From Balaenoptera acutorostrata (Eukaryota; Chordata; Mammalia; Artiodactyla; Balaenopteridae), in the NCBI RefSeq assembly GCF_949987535.1, contig NC_080078.1, forward strand, positions 29,718,942-29,782,941: a stretch of 64,000 bases of DNA, written 5' to 3'. A program made the translations under genes and the position numbers. The notes under the pieces were generated by a model that worked only from the letters and a program-made list of their open reading frames with translations, made no database searches and was not told where the DNA came from. This document shows, piece after piece, positions 27,725-42,945 of the stretch. How positions within the stretch are numbered: position 1 is the first letter of the stretch; each line of letters starts with the position of its first letter.

Positions 27725-27965
27725 GGCAATGGCTGGACTGCCTGGGTTTGAATCCCAGCCCAACCTCTTCCTGGCTAGCAACGTACTTCCCCTCTCTGTG
27801 CCTCAGTTTCTTCGCCTGTAAAGTGGCGGATAATCATTGCACCTACCCTACCTCCCATGGGATTAATATTGCAGGGATTAAGTATGTTAATATGTATAGA
27901 TTGTTTAGAATAGTGCCTGATACAAAGCAGCCACTAAGTAAGTATTAGCTGCTATTATTATTAGC
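27725..27965 (+). repeat. MIR SINE
   Basis: 'gaatcccagcccaacctctt', 'ctctgtgcctcagtttcttc' and 'gcctgtaaagtggcggataa' give a nearly complete MIR. Confidence 0.75.
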
Positions 27966-28234
27966 TATTACTGGCCGAGTCTTCTCCTACCCCTTCCACC
28001 TCCCAGCAGCCCAGGGAGGTAGAAGGGGGCAGAGCTGGGTTCAATACCTGCTCTGCTCCCACCTGGCCAAGGGCTATTGAGAAGGGACCTCTTTGAGCCC
28101 CATTTCCTCATCTGTAAGTGGGGATCAGGTATATTTCACAGGGTGGTCAGTGGGGTTCTGGGCACCCCTCCCCTCCACCCACACAGCGCGGGCATACAGG
28201 AGGTGCTCCATAAGTGCTGTCATCCACCCATCTC

Positions 28235-28400
28235 TGTGTCTCCCTGGCTGGGTGACCTTGACCTTGTGACTTACCCTCTTCAAGCCTCAGTCTTCTCTGT
28301 CAAATGGGAACGAATCCCATGTCCTTTGCAGAATTGTTGGGAGAAAAAGAAACAGAGTTTGCACAGCACGTGCACACAGTAGGTGCTCATGAGATGGGAG
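28235..28400 (+). repeat. MIR remnant
   Basis: 'cttaccctcttcaagcctca' then 'gtaggtgctcatgaga' is MIR-like. Confidence 0.55.
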
Positions 28401-28894
28401 TTTCCTTCCAGCATCCAGAGCTGGATGAGGCATTTCTGTGTCTGGAGCTCACTCAGCTCCTGTTTCCAAGCCCAGGAGCAGTGGCAGTTTCAAAAGAGTT
28501 TTCCTTTCTGAGTTTCGCCAAGGCTGGCTCTCGCTTCCCCGTTTGCCAGCCAGGCCCCCAGCCACTCCCGCACCTGTAATCCCGGTGCCCCAAGGCTCAC
28601 TTCCCCAGAACCGGAGGCCTGGGAGTGAGCCCCGTGGTGCCCAGCCCGCGGTGGGCGGTCAGGGAGTGGCTGGTCCTCCTGCTTCCATCCTGAGCATGTG
28701 GGCAGCTGGTTCTGACCGCCTCTCCCTTGCCCACCCCCTCTCTGCTTGCCCCATTTTGGGGTCCGTGGTGTGGAGAGAGGCCTTTCTACAGCCTTGTTTG
28801 GTCTCTACACCAACCTGGTGGAGAAGGGGGACAGATTCAGGAGGTCAGGCACTCACCCCGGCTGCTGGGGCGCTCGCCACTCAGTGACAGTGAC

Positions 28895-29025
28895 TAAGAC
28901 GGACACCTCAGGTGTGGTCTGCAGACGCCCCCCCTCAGGATCACTTCATGCACTGTGAAATCTCCTAAGGATTCCTGGGCTCCACCCCTCCCACCCACTC
29001 AGGAAGCTGCATGTTTAGTGAGCAC
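28895..29025 (-). repeat. MER5-type hAT element
   Basis: 'ggtgtggtctgcagacgccc', 'aggatcacttcatgcact' and 'ctgggctccacccctcccac' follow MER5 order. Confidence 0.5.
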
Positions 29026-29032
29026 CCTGAAT

Positions 29033-29445
29033 TGGATTCCTAGGGCTGCTGTAACAAATTAGCCCCAACTCAGTGGTTTAGCACGACAGAAATCCCTTCT
29101 TTCACAGCTCTGGAGGTTAGAAGTCTACAGTCAAGGCGCCAGCAGGGTCATGCTCCTTCCAGAAGCTCCAGGAAACAATGCTTCCTTGCCTCTTCCAGCT
29201 TCTGGGGGCTGCCAGCAATCCAGGCGTTCCTGGGCTTCTGGCTGCATTATTCCAATCTCTGTCTCTGTCTTCACATGGCCTTCTTATAAGGACACCAGTT
29301 ATTGGATTTAGGGCCCACCCTAATCCAGTATGATGTCATCGTAATTTTATTTCATCTACAAATAACCTGTTTCCAAATAACATCACATTTACAGGTACCA
29401 AGGGTTAGAACTTCAACAGATCTTTTTGAGGAACATAAGCCCATA
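29033..29445 (-). repeat. MaLR LTR (MLT1-like), reverse orientation
   Basis: 'cctagggctgctgtaacaaa', 'agctctggaggttagaagtc', 'ttagggcccaccctaatcca' and 'agaacttcaacagatctttt' define it. Confidence 0.75.
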
Positions 29446-29454
29446 ACACACCTC

Positions 29455-29457
<3 letters not shown>

Positions 29458-29506
<49 letters not shown>

Positions 29507-29530
29507 ATGCACACACACACGCACACACAT
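29458..29530 (+). repeat. (AC)n microsatellite
   Basis: This is a nearly uninterrupted CA run with a few G substitutions (cacgcaca) in its second half. It sits just after the MaLR LTR. Confidence 0.95.
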
Positions 29531-29929
29531 TCTGATTCCTGATAAATTTTGAGAACCACCATTCTATATCTGATCTTATAGATTTTGAAACTGAGGCCCA
29601 GAGAGGGTAACACACTTACTCAAGGCTGCACAGCTTGTTAGCCGCAATATCTGGACTAGAATACAGAGCAGCTGAGTTCAGGCCAGAGGTGGCTCCCCTC
29701 CCCTACAACGGCTTCTCAATCAGCCCGTTGGCCTCCCCCCTGCAAGGTCTCCCTAGGGTTCCTTCTCTTAAGGCCTCTGAGGCTTTTCCTGCCTTTGCCC
29801 CACCCCATTTGAAACCCTCCTGTCTGGTGTCCCCTTCCCTCAAGGCTGGTGGCTGCAAGGGCTGGGATGAACTGCTCAGTGCCGGCCTTTATGCCAGGTG
29901 CTACCCACGATGCCTCCTTGAACTTGTGG

Positions 29930-30170
29930 AGACATTTGCAGTGGTTCTCATGCAAACATGGAAAACCTGGCCTGTAGGTGGAGACACCTGGGCACTGGGA
30001 ACGTAAAAATGCCAGTGCCCAGCCCCTCCCCCAATCAGTTAAGTCAGAATCTCTGGGGTGAGGCCTCGGCAGCAGGAATTTTTAAGCTACTTGGATGCTG
30101 TGCGCCGCGCTTGGTTAGGTCCCTGGATGTGGATTTTAATAAGCATGTTCTGCAACTAGTAGGGATTCTG
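29930..30170. repeat. MER5-type hAT element, degraded
   Basis: 'gcagtggttctcatgcaaac', 'aagtcagaatctctggggtg' and 'tttaataagcatgttctgca' follow MER5 order. Confidence 0.6.
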
Positions 30171-30360
30171 AGCCCTGTGGCAGGGGTGTAAGGTGGGCGG
30201 ACCCAGTGCCCCTGAAGGTGTGTGGGGGGGAGGTGGGCATTGCCTTTTCCCTGCAGGTTCAACCTCACCCTCCTCAGCCACCTCTCCCCGGGCCTGGGGC
30301 CAACAGGGGCCAGAGGGCAGAGGCCAGGCTGCACTCAGGCCTCTGCCCTTCGCCTCCCAG

Positions 30361-30529
30361 CTCCGCGGCCCCAAGGCTCAGCAGTTTGGCCTGCTGGGCC
30401 GGGTCTCCACCTCAGCTTCTCGAAGCTTGGTCCAGCTGGAGGGAAATGTGGACGATGGGGACGAGAAAGTGAGACTGTTGGTGTCCCGGGCCCCGAACTG
30501 CTTCCAGGCCTCGGTGGCCCACGAGGAAG
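30361..30529 (+). CDS. LLTP gene, coding exon 19
   Basis: This exon encodes residues 1056-1111 plus one base of 1112, phase 0 to 1, between CTCCCAG and GTGAGT. It reads LRGPKAQQFGLLGRVSTSA then LVQLEGNVDDGDEKVRLL, and ends FQASVAHEE. The genomic frame happens to stay open through the following intron, producing a long uninterrupted reading frame. The donor and the matching acceptor of the next exon show that it is spliced. Confidence 0.8.
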
Positions 30530-30949
30530 GTGAGTGGAGGTACCGGTGTGGCTCAGCGGCCTGGCCAAGGCCCCAGCTTGGCCCAAGAGTGGACAGAGAT
30601 TGGGGTGCTGAGAGCTCGAAGTCAAAGGAAGCCCTGGTAGGACTTGGTGGCACCCCCAGCTTGGAGGTGATGATAAGCTCCCTGTGGTCACCTGTGGTGC
30701 CAGGAGAGGCTGGGATAAGTCTGGACCAGAGGTGGGTGTGGGCTGGGGGATGGGGAAGAAACCAGGCTTCGGGGAGTTTGGAGGTTGATTTCGGCAGCTC
30801 AGTTCAAGGCCCTCAAGTCCTAGGGCCTTTGAGACTCTGCCTGTGGGCAGTGGGGAGCTACAGAAGGCTGTGGAGAGCGGGAGGAGTGGGCAGCTGGGAG
30901 GCAGATGGACGAGTCCTGGGTACAACAGCAGGTCCCCTCCTGGCCCCAG

Positions 30950-31134
30950 GGAGCCAAGAGGAGAGCGTGGTGCTGCGGGCGTGTGCCCACAGGCGGACTG
31001 CGGAGGTGGAGGCCCTGCTCCAGGACAGCGGGCAACCCGTCCAGCCCCTGGGACGCCTGACCCTGCAGGCTGCCAACCAGAGCCTCCGCTTGGCTGCATA
31101 CGGCTGCCAGGGGACCCTGCTGGGCCACGTGGAG
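30950..31134 (+). CDS. LLTP gene, coding exon 20
   Basis: This exon encodes residues 1112-1173, phase 1 to 0, between GGCCCCAG and GTGAGA. It reads GSQEESVVLRACAHRRTAE, then LGRLTLQAANQSLRLAAY and ends GHVE. It continues the beta-rich region (RLTLQ, SLRLAAY) with an NQS sequon, immediately before the helical exons. Confidence 0.8.
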
Positions 31135-31362
31135 GTGAGAGGGCCGAGGGCTGGGGGGAGGGGTGTTATTCCTACCCCCCCACCCCCACCCTGCCCGGGC
31201 AGAGGCCACAGGACCAGGATCCCTAAGTCCAGGAGTACCAAGGAAACCAGAGGCAGACAGCCCGTAGCGTGGCCAACACATCCCTGGGCGTTGCTGCTGG
31301 CACCGAGAGCATTCTGTCCACTTCATCCCCGTGAGGCCCAGCCTGTCCCTCTGTGTCCGCAG

Positions 31363-31455
31363 TCCAGGGTGGCCGCTCTTGGGTCCCAGGTGCAAGCCCG
31401 GCTGGAGGAGAAGATCCATGGCTTGGACGCCTACGTGAGACGGTTCCAGCGCCTG
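31363..31455 (+). CDS. LLTP gene, coding exon 21 (helical region starts)
   Basis: This exon encodes residues 1174-1204 (31 codons), phase 0 to 0, between TCCGCAG and GTGGGT. It reads SRVAALGSQVQARLEEKIHG followed by LDAYVRRFQRL. The heptad-like spacing of L/V/I with charged residues between marks an amphipathic alpha helix, a switch from the beta strands upstream. Apolipophorin-type LLTPs have such a helical stretch ahead of the vWD domain. Confidence 0.78.
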
Positions 31456-31605
31456 GTGGGTAGAGTGCACTGGGATGTCGCGGGCACCCTTGGAGAACGG
31501 GAGGGAGCGTGAGGCTGTGGAGGGTCACCCCCTGGCTCGTCCTGGGCCTCCCTCACGGACACGAGGGTCTTCTGGAGCTTTCTGTGCCCCAGACCCTCAC
31601 GTTGA

Positions 31606-33488
<1,883 letters not shown>

Positions 33489-33609
33489 TAACTTGTCCCC
33501 TCTGCGGTCCTGCCCCACGCCAGGCACACCCTCCGTCTCATCTGCTCCCCTGACAGCCCTGCCATAGAGACATTTTCAGCCCCATTTTACGGATAAGGAA
33601 ACTGAGGCT

Positions 33610-33968
33610 TATTCTTCATTCCGCGGATATTTTATGAGCACTCTCTTTGAGCAGGCGCTGTTTTAGGTGTGCAGACGCAGCGGTGAGTGGGATAGATCCT
33701 GGCCCTCACGAAGGCCATGGCTGAGCAGGCAGACGGTCACTGAACACAGTGACCAGGTTATCTACCCTCAGGGGCGGCAGGCCTTCCTATAAACGGCCTG
33801 AGAGTGATGTGTTCAGGATTTGTAGCCCAATGGTCTCTCATGTAGCCTTCGTTTTTTGTTTTTGTTAAGAATCCTTTAAACAGTAAAAGCCATTCTTAGC
33901 TTGCAGGCCATCCAAAAGCAGGACACAGGTTGGATTTAGCCACGGACCACAGTCTATCGACCTCTGAG
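33610..33968. repeat. L2 remnant followed by MER1-type element
   Basis: The L2-like 'atgagcactctctttgagca' precedes a MER1B-like block at 33845-33968 ('gtaaaagccattcttagctt', 'cacagtctatcgacctctg'). Confidence 0.55.
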
Positions 33969-34036
33969 CTAGTATATTAGGTACCAAGTGCTACAGAAAA
34001 AAAAAAAGGCAGGACATGTGGGTTGATAGGGGCATT

Positions 34037-34173
34037 TTTTTTTAAGTAATTAATTTATTTATGGCTGTGTTGGATCTTTGTTTCTGCGCGAGGGCTTTCT
34101 CTAGTTGTGGCAAGCGGGGGCCACTCTTCATCGCGGTGCGCGGGCCTCTCACTATGGCGGCCTCTCTTGTTGC
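34037..34173 (-). repeat. CHR-family SINE, 5'-truncated
   Basis: Only the 3' half of a CHR SINE is present, on the minus strand, ending at 'cctctcttgttgc'. The octamer ggggcatt borders both sides (34029-34036 and 34174-34181), as expected of its target duplication. Confidence 0.8.
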
Positions 34174-34181
34174 GGGGCATT

Positions 34182-34325
34182 TTATTTTATTTTTATTTTT
34201 TAAATCTTTTTGTTTATTTTGGCTGTGGGGCATGCGGGATCTTAGTTCCCCAACCAGGAATCCAACCCGTGCCCCCTGCAGTGGAAGCGCAGAGTCTTAA
34301 CCACTGGACCGCCAGGGAAGTCCCC
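34182..34325 (-). repeat. Short tRNA-derived SINE (CHR-related, short form)
   Basis: A short SINE on the minus strand: 'ggctgtggggcatgcgggat', 'ttccccaaccaggaatccaa', 'ctggaccgccagggaagtcc'. The ggggcatt octamer at 34174-34181 and 34330-34337 flanks it. The same short type is at 38308-38443. Confidence 0.8.
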
Positions 34326-34339
34326 GATGGGGGCATTAT

Positions 34340-34970
34340 AAAGAGTGAGGCTGTGGTTGGCTTCAGTGAGAAGGTAGCATTTGAGCAAGGGCTTGACGGG
34401 TGAGGGAGTGAGCCGGGTGCACATCATGGGAAGAGCGTTCCAGGCGGAGGGCACAGCTGGTGCAAAGGCCCAGGGGTGGGAGTGCACTTCCTGCTTGAGG
34501 AATCTGAAGGAGCCGGAGGGCTGGAGTGGAGAGTAGAGGAGTCGGCGGGGTAACGGGGTTCCGGGCAGCCTGGGGCCTTTGTCTCTTACTCTGAAATGGG
34601 AACACACAGGAGGTTTTGAGCTGAGGAAGGATATGATCTACCTTTCATTTAAAAAGATCCCTCTGGCCCCAGTGTTGAGAATAAAGACTGGGGGCAGGGA
34701 GGGGGATAGAAGCAGGGAGCCCAATTTAGAATGGTCCAGGCGAGACAGGAGAGTAGCTGCGCCGAGCAGTGGCAGCTGCGGAGGGGGTGCGAGGCGGTCA
34801 GGTTCCGGGTGTTGTAAGGACAAGCCTGTAGGATTGGCTGACAGATTGGATGGAGGTGGTGAAAGAGAAGAGCCAGGGATGACTCCCAGGGTCTTGGCTT
34901 TGGTGACTGGAGGGATGGAGGGTCCGTCTATGGAGTAATGGGGATGACTGGGGTGCAGGGAGCAGCTTGG
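34340..34970 (+). repeat. L2 LINE remnant
   Basis: 'ttccaggcggagggcacagc', 'ggtgcaaaggcccaggggtg' and the later 'gatgactcccagggtcttgg' are in L2 order. Confidence 0.6.
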
Positions 34971-34971
34971 A

Positions 34972-35400
34972 GTTTTGTTGGTTTCCTGTGGCTGCCATAG
35001 CAAATTACCACAAGTTCAGTGGCTTAAGCGACACAGATGTGTTCTCGTGTAGTTCTGGAGGTCAGAAATTCAAAATGAATGTCAGGTTCCTCCGAGAGGC
35101 TCGGGGGAGAACCCTTCCCTTCCCAGCCCCTGCAGGCCGCCTGCTTGCCTCGGCTCGTGGCCCCCGCCTCCATCTTCAAAGCCAACAGGGCAGCATCTTC
35201 TCCCCTCTGACTGTTGTCCTTATATCTTCTCCCTGACCCTCCTGCCTCTCTTATAAGATCCATTGTGATTCCATTGGCCACCTGGATAATCCGTCTCAAA
35301 ATCTTTAGTGTAGTCACACCTGCAAAGTCCCTTTGGCCTCCTAAGATAACACAGTCATAGGTTCCAGGGACTTGGGCGTCTTTGGGGCTGTTGCTCAGCC
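34972..35400 (-). repeat. MaLR LTR (MLT1-like), reverse orientation
   Basis: 'tggctgccatagcaaattac', 'agttctggaggtcagaaatt' and the later 'tagtcacacctgcaaagtcc' identify an MLT1-like LTR in reverse. Confidence 0.6.
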
Positions 35401-35738
35401 TACTGTGGTGGGAGCGGGTGGTCTGGAGCTCTTTCCGACCTGCTGAGTTTGAGATGCCATCAGGACACCCCACCGAGGCAGCTATCTGAGGCCTGGGCTG
35501 TAGAGCAATTTGGAGGTTTTGGAGAAGTCACTGGCCCTGAAGGAGCAGCGGAGCCAGCCTCAGGGACAGGCCTGAGGAGCCCCTTCCCCACACAGGCCGG
35601 AGGCCCCGCCAGGGCACATACGTTCAGGCCCCTGGCAGGAGATCAGATGCGTGCGTCCTTAAAATAGGACAGTCACTTCTACCCCCGGCCTCCACCTCCT
35701 TGTGCCACCTCCCCCAACAAAGCCTGTTCCCTCCCTAA

Positions 35739-37060
<1,322 letters not shown>

Positions 37061-37089
37061 CCGTACTTTTTTTGTTTGTTTGTTTGTTT

Positions 37090-37381
37090 GTTTTAATTAA
37101 TTTATTTATTTATGGCTGTGTTGGGTCTTCGTTTCTGTGTGAGGGCTTTCTCCAGTTGCGGCAAGCGGGGGCCACTCTTCATCGTGGTGCACGGGCCTCT
37201 CACTGTCGCGGCCTCTCTTGTTGCGGAGCACAGGCTCCACTCCAGACACGCAGGCTCAGTAGTTGTGGTGCACGGGCCCAGTTGCTCCGTGGCATGTGGG
37301 ATCCTCCCAGACCAGGCCTCGAACCTGTGTCCCCTGCATTAGCAGGCAGACTCTCAACCACTGCGCCACCAGGGAAGCCCC
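37090..37381 (-). repeat. CHR-family SINE
   Basis: A full-length minus-strand copy ending 'gcgccaccagggaagcccc'. It has a small extra 'cactc' duplication near 'caggctccactccagacacg'. Confidence 0.88.
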
Positions 37382-37440
37382 ACTTTTTTTTTTTTTAATG
37401 AAGACATTTGACTTTTGTGGGGGCATTCTGTTGTTTCTTT

Positions 37441-37730
37441 TTTAAAAAAATATTTATTTGGCTTCATTGGGTCTTAGTTGCGGCATGCAGGATCTTTCGT
37501 TGCAGCGCACAGGCTTCTCTCTAGTTGTGGCACGTGGGCTCCAGAGCACGCGGGCTCAGTAGTTGCGGCATACGGGCTCTCTAGTTGTGGTGCGTGGGCT
37601 CAGTAGTTGCAGGGCATGGGCTTAGTTGCCCCATGGCATGTACGATCTTAGTTCCCTGACCAGGGATCAAACCCACATCCCCTGCATTGGAAGGTGGATT
37701 CTTAACCACTGGACCACCAGGGAAGTCCCC
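37441..37730 (-). repeat. CHR-related SINE, older variant with internal repeat
   Basis: A minus-strand copy of a different subfamily: 'gggtcttagttgcggcatgc' with 'tagttgtggcacgtgggctc' and a repeated 'gggctcagtagttgc' unit. It ends 'ccaccagggaagtcccc'. ccgtactttttt borders the pair of SINEs at 37062 and 37730. Confidence 0.82.
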
Positions 37731-38307
37731 CGTACTTTTTTTTTAATAGTGAATGTGTCTCTTTTCTGCAGTAGCTTCATTGAGGTATAATCCACCTACC
37801 ACCCAGGTCACCCTTTTTTTTTGAACTGTGGTTACAATTCAACAAATTCTAACCTTCAGTCAAGGGTGACAAGAAATGAGAGACAAATGGAAAAATACCA
37901 TTTGTATTCACCTTTATAAATAAAATGATGTGCTTAGTTCCATTTGGAGGCAAAAGCATGGAACCTGGTGGTCCTTTTTTTTCTTTCTTTCTTTTTTTTT
38001 AAATTGAATTACAATGTTTTGTTAATTTCTGCTGTATAGCAAAGTGACTCAGTTAGTTATACACATATATACACTCTTTTTTAAATATTCATTTCCATTA
38101 TGGTTTATCATAGGATATTGAATATAGTTCCCTGTGCTATACAGTAGGACCTTGTTGTCTATCCATCCTTTATATAATAGCTGACATCTGCTAACCCCAA
38201 CTTCCCACTCCATCCCTCCCCCAACCCCCTTGGCAACCACAAGTCTGTTCTCTATGTCTGTGAGTCTGTTTCTGTTTTGTAGATAGGTTCATTTGTGTCA
38301 TATTTTA

Positions 38308-38443
38308 AAATTTTTTCATTCATTTCCTTTCATTTGCTGCACCCCACAGCATGTGGGATCTTAGTTCTCTGACCAGGGACCAAACCCGCGCCCCCTGCAT
38401 TGGCAGTGTGGAGTCTTAACCACTGAACTGCCAGGGAAGTCCC
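38308..38443 (-). repeat. Short tRNA-derived SINE
   Basis: Short form: 'gcatgtgggatcttagttct', 'ctgaactgccagggaagtcc'. A perfect 14-base duplication tgtgtcatatttta is at 38294-38307 and 38444-38457. Confidence 0.88.
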
Positions 38444-38863
38444 TGTGTCATATTTTAGATTCCACATACAAGTGATATCATGATAATCTCTAGTTGCATC
38501 CATGTTGCTGCAACTGGCATCGTTTCATTCTTTTTTATGGCTGAGTAGTATCCCATTGTATATATGTACCACATCTTCTTTATCCATTTATCGGTTGATG
38601 GACATCTAGGTTGTTTCCATGTCTTAGCTATTGTGAATAATGCTGCGGTGAACATAGCGGTGCATCTATCTTTTTGAATTAGAGTTTTGTCTGGATGTAT
38701 GCCCAGGAGTGGAATTGCTGGATCATATGGTAGTTCTGTTTTTAGTTTTTTAAGTAAGCTCCATACTGTTCTCTGTAGTGGTTGTACCAATTTACATTCC
38801 CACCAACAGTGTAGGAGGGTTCCCTGCTCTCCACATCCTCTCCAGCATTTGTTATTTGTAGAC

Positions 38864-38868
<5 letters not shown>

Positions 38869-38894
<26 letters not shown>

Positions 38895-39166
38895 ATTTAT
38901 TTTTGGCTGTGTTGGGTCTTTATTTCTGTGCGAGGGCTTTCTCCAGTTGCGGCAAGCGGGGGCCACTCTTCACCGCGGTGCGCGGGGCTCTCACCATTGC
39001 GGCCTCTCTTGTTGCGGAGCACAGGCTCCAGACGCGCAGGCTCAGTAATTGTGGCTCACGGGCCTAGTCGCTCCGCGGCATGTGGGATGTTCCCAGACCA
39101 GGGCTCGAACCCATGTCCCCTGCATTGGCAGGCAGATTCTCAACCACTGCACCACCAGGGAAGCCC
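38869..39166 (-). repeat. CHR-family SINE, full length
   Basis: A minus-strand copy inside the reverse L1. The duplication tagacttttt is at 38859-38868 and 39167-39176. Confidence 0.9.
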
Positions 39167-39901
39167 TAGACTTTTTAATGCCATTCTGACCATTGTAGTT
39201 TTGATTTGAATTTCTCTAATAATTAGCGATGTTGAGCATCTTTTCATGTGCCTATTGGCTATTTGTATTTCTTCTTTGGAGAAATGTTTGTTTATGTCTT
39301 CTGCCCATTTTTCGATTGGGTTGTTTGTTTTTTTAATATTGAGCTGTATGAAATGTTTGCATATTTTGGAAATTAAGCCCTAGTTGGTCTCATCCTTTGC
39401 AAATATTCTCTCCCATTCTGTAGCTTGTCTTTTCGCTTTGTTTGTGATTTCCTTTGCTGTGCAAAAGCTTGTACGTTTGATTAGGTCCCATTTGTTTGTT
39501 TTTGGTTTTATTTCTGTTGCCTCGGGAGACTGCAGGTTGCCCATTTAAAGTGTCTGATTCAGTGGCTAGTGTGTATCCATCACCACGGTCAATTACAGAA
39601 CCTTCATCACCCCAAAAAGACACCCTGCATCCCTTAGCTCTGTGTCCCCATCCCTCAGCTATCCCCCAAGTCTACTTTCTGTCTCTGTGGATTTGCCTGT
39701 TCTGGACACCGCGTATGAATGGAATCACGTAACACGCGCCCTTTTATAATGGGCTTTTCACTCAGCGTAAAGTTTCTGAGGTTCATCATGTTGGAGCGTG
39801 CATCACACCTCATTCACCTTAGGGGACCCCTAGAGCTCAAGTCATCTTGAAGCCAGAGGTTCTTGGGGGCAGACCCCACTCCCCACGTGGGCTGCCCATG
39901 A

Positions 39902-40616
<715 letters not shown>

Positions 40617-40828
40617 TGAGTCCTTGGGAGGCTGTGGGTGGGAGGCCCAGGGACACTCTTGGGCCTCTGCTGCTCCTCGGGGCTGACAACCCGAGCGGGT
40701 ATCAGAGCAGCCCAAACAGCTCAGAACTGGAAGAGGGTCAAAGGCCATCTCTCCCGGCTTTGATCACATCCAGCACTGGGACAGCCCCTACTCCAGGGGC
40801 TGCGCAACTCTGGATGCAGCCCGGCTAG

Positions 40829-41443
<615 letters not shown>

Positions 41444-41689
41444 TAGGATGCCGTGGCTGTGGATGGAGAGGGGAACAGGGGTGAGCCGGGCGCGCCCCGG
41501 AGAGGGAAGCCTCTGTGTGGATTGGCCATGGACCTGAGAAGGGTGGGGCCCCCATCTCCGAGGCTCCTGGGCCTGCATGTTCCACATCTGCAGGGAACCT
41601 CTCAGTCCGAGGGGGTGGTGGTTCCCTCCTGGGGCTGCAGCCCCCCGGTGGAGCTGCCTGGGAGGAAGGAGGTCCGGGCAGGAGCCTGA

Positions 41690-41890
<201 letters not shown>

Positions 41891-41905
41891 TGATCTAGCC
41901 TATAG

Positions 41906-42559
<654 letters not shown>

Positions 42560-42560
<1 letters not shown>

Positions 42561-42945
42561 AGCAGTGGACCCCTTGATAACGGAGCAATTATTCATGACA
42601 CTCGTAAAAGAACAGTTAGTAGTAGTAGCTACTGGGAGGAGGAGTGGGTGTGACTACAGCAGGGTGGAAAAAGGGAGATGTTTGTGGTGATGGAACAGTT
42701 CTGTATTTTGATGGTGGTAGTGGTTACATGAATCCACACCTGTGACAAAATGTCATAGAACTATACACACACACATTCTACCAATGTCAATGTCTGGGTT
42801 TTGATACTGTACTATAATTATGGAAGATTTAACCATTGGGAGAAATGGGATGAAATATATACAGGACACTCTGTACTATCTTTGAACTACCTGCAATTCT
42901 ATAATTATTTTAAAATAAAAAGGCTTTAAAATTAAATATAAAACA
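42560..42945 (+). repeat. L1M 3' end
   Basis: 'gatggtggtagtggttacat', 'cacacctgtgacaaaatgtc' and 'cattgggagaaatgggatga' belong to an old L1 3' UTR, ending in 'taaaataaaaaggc'. Confidence 0.65.

Larger units (their letters stand above)
37985..39530 (-). repeat. L1 3' half, reverse orientation, with two SINEs inside
   Basis: It holds the complement of the same L1 3' region seen at 17714 and 50807 ('tatagcaaagtgactcagtt', 'ggctgagtagtatcccattg', 'tgcccaggagtggaattgct'). SINEs at 38308-38443 and 38869-39166 interrupt it. Confidence 0.8.
37755..39830 (-). repeat. Old L1ME element split by a younger L1
   Basis: 'cttcattgaggtataatcca' at 37775 and 'cccatttaaagtgtctgatt' at 39540 are adjacent in an intact L1ME read in reverse. 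The intervening sequence is a later insertion. The right half continues to 39830 ('tctctgtggatttgcctg'). Confidence 0.65.

Noticed and set aside
29458..29530. Z-DNA or regulatory function for the CA run
   Set aside because: A normal-sized mammalian microsatellite adjacent to an LTR; nothing in the sequence ties it to regulation.
30257..30360. Possible extra exon after the CTGCAG at 30251-30256
   Set aside because: No good donor before 30361 and no family-like residues. The next clear exon follows in phase without it.
30193..31512. A 439-codon uninterrupted + frame that looks like one large exon or gene
   Set aside because: It is the frame of two real exons (30361-30529, 30950-31134) that happens to stay open through GC-rich intron. 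Strong donor and acceptor sites and the vWD-family continuity favour splicing.
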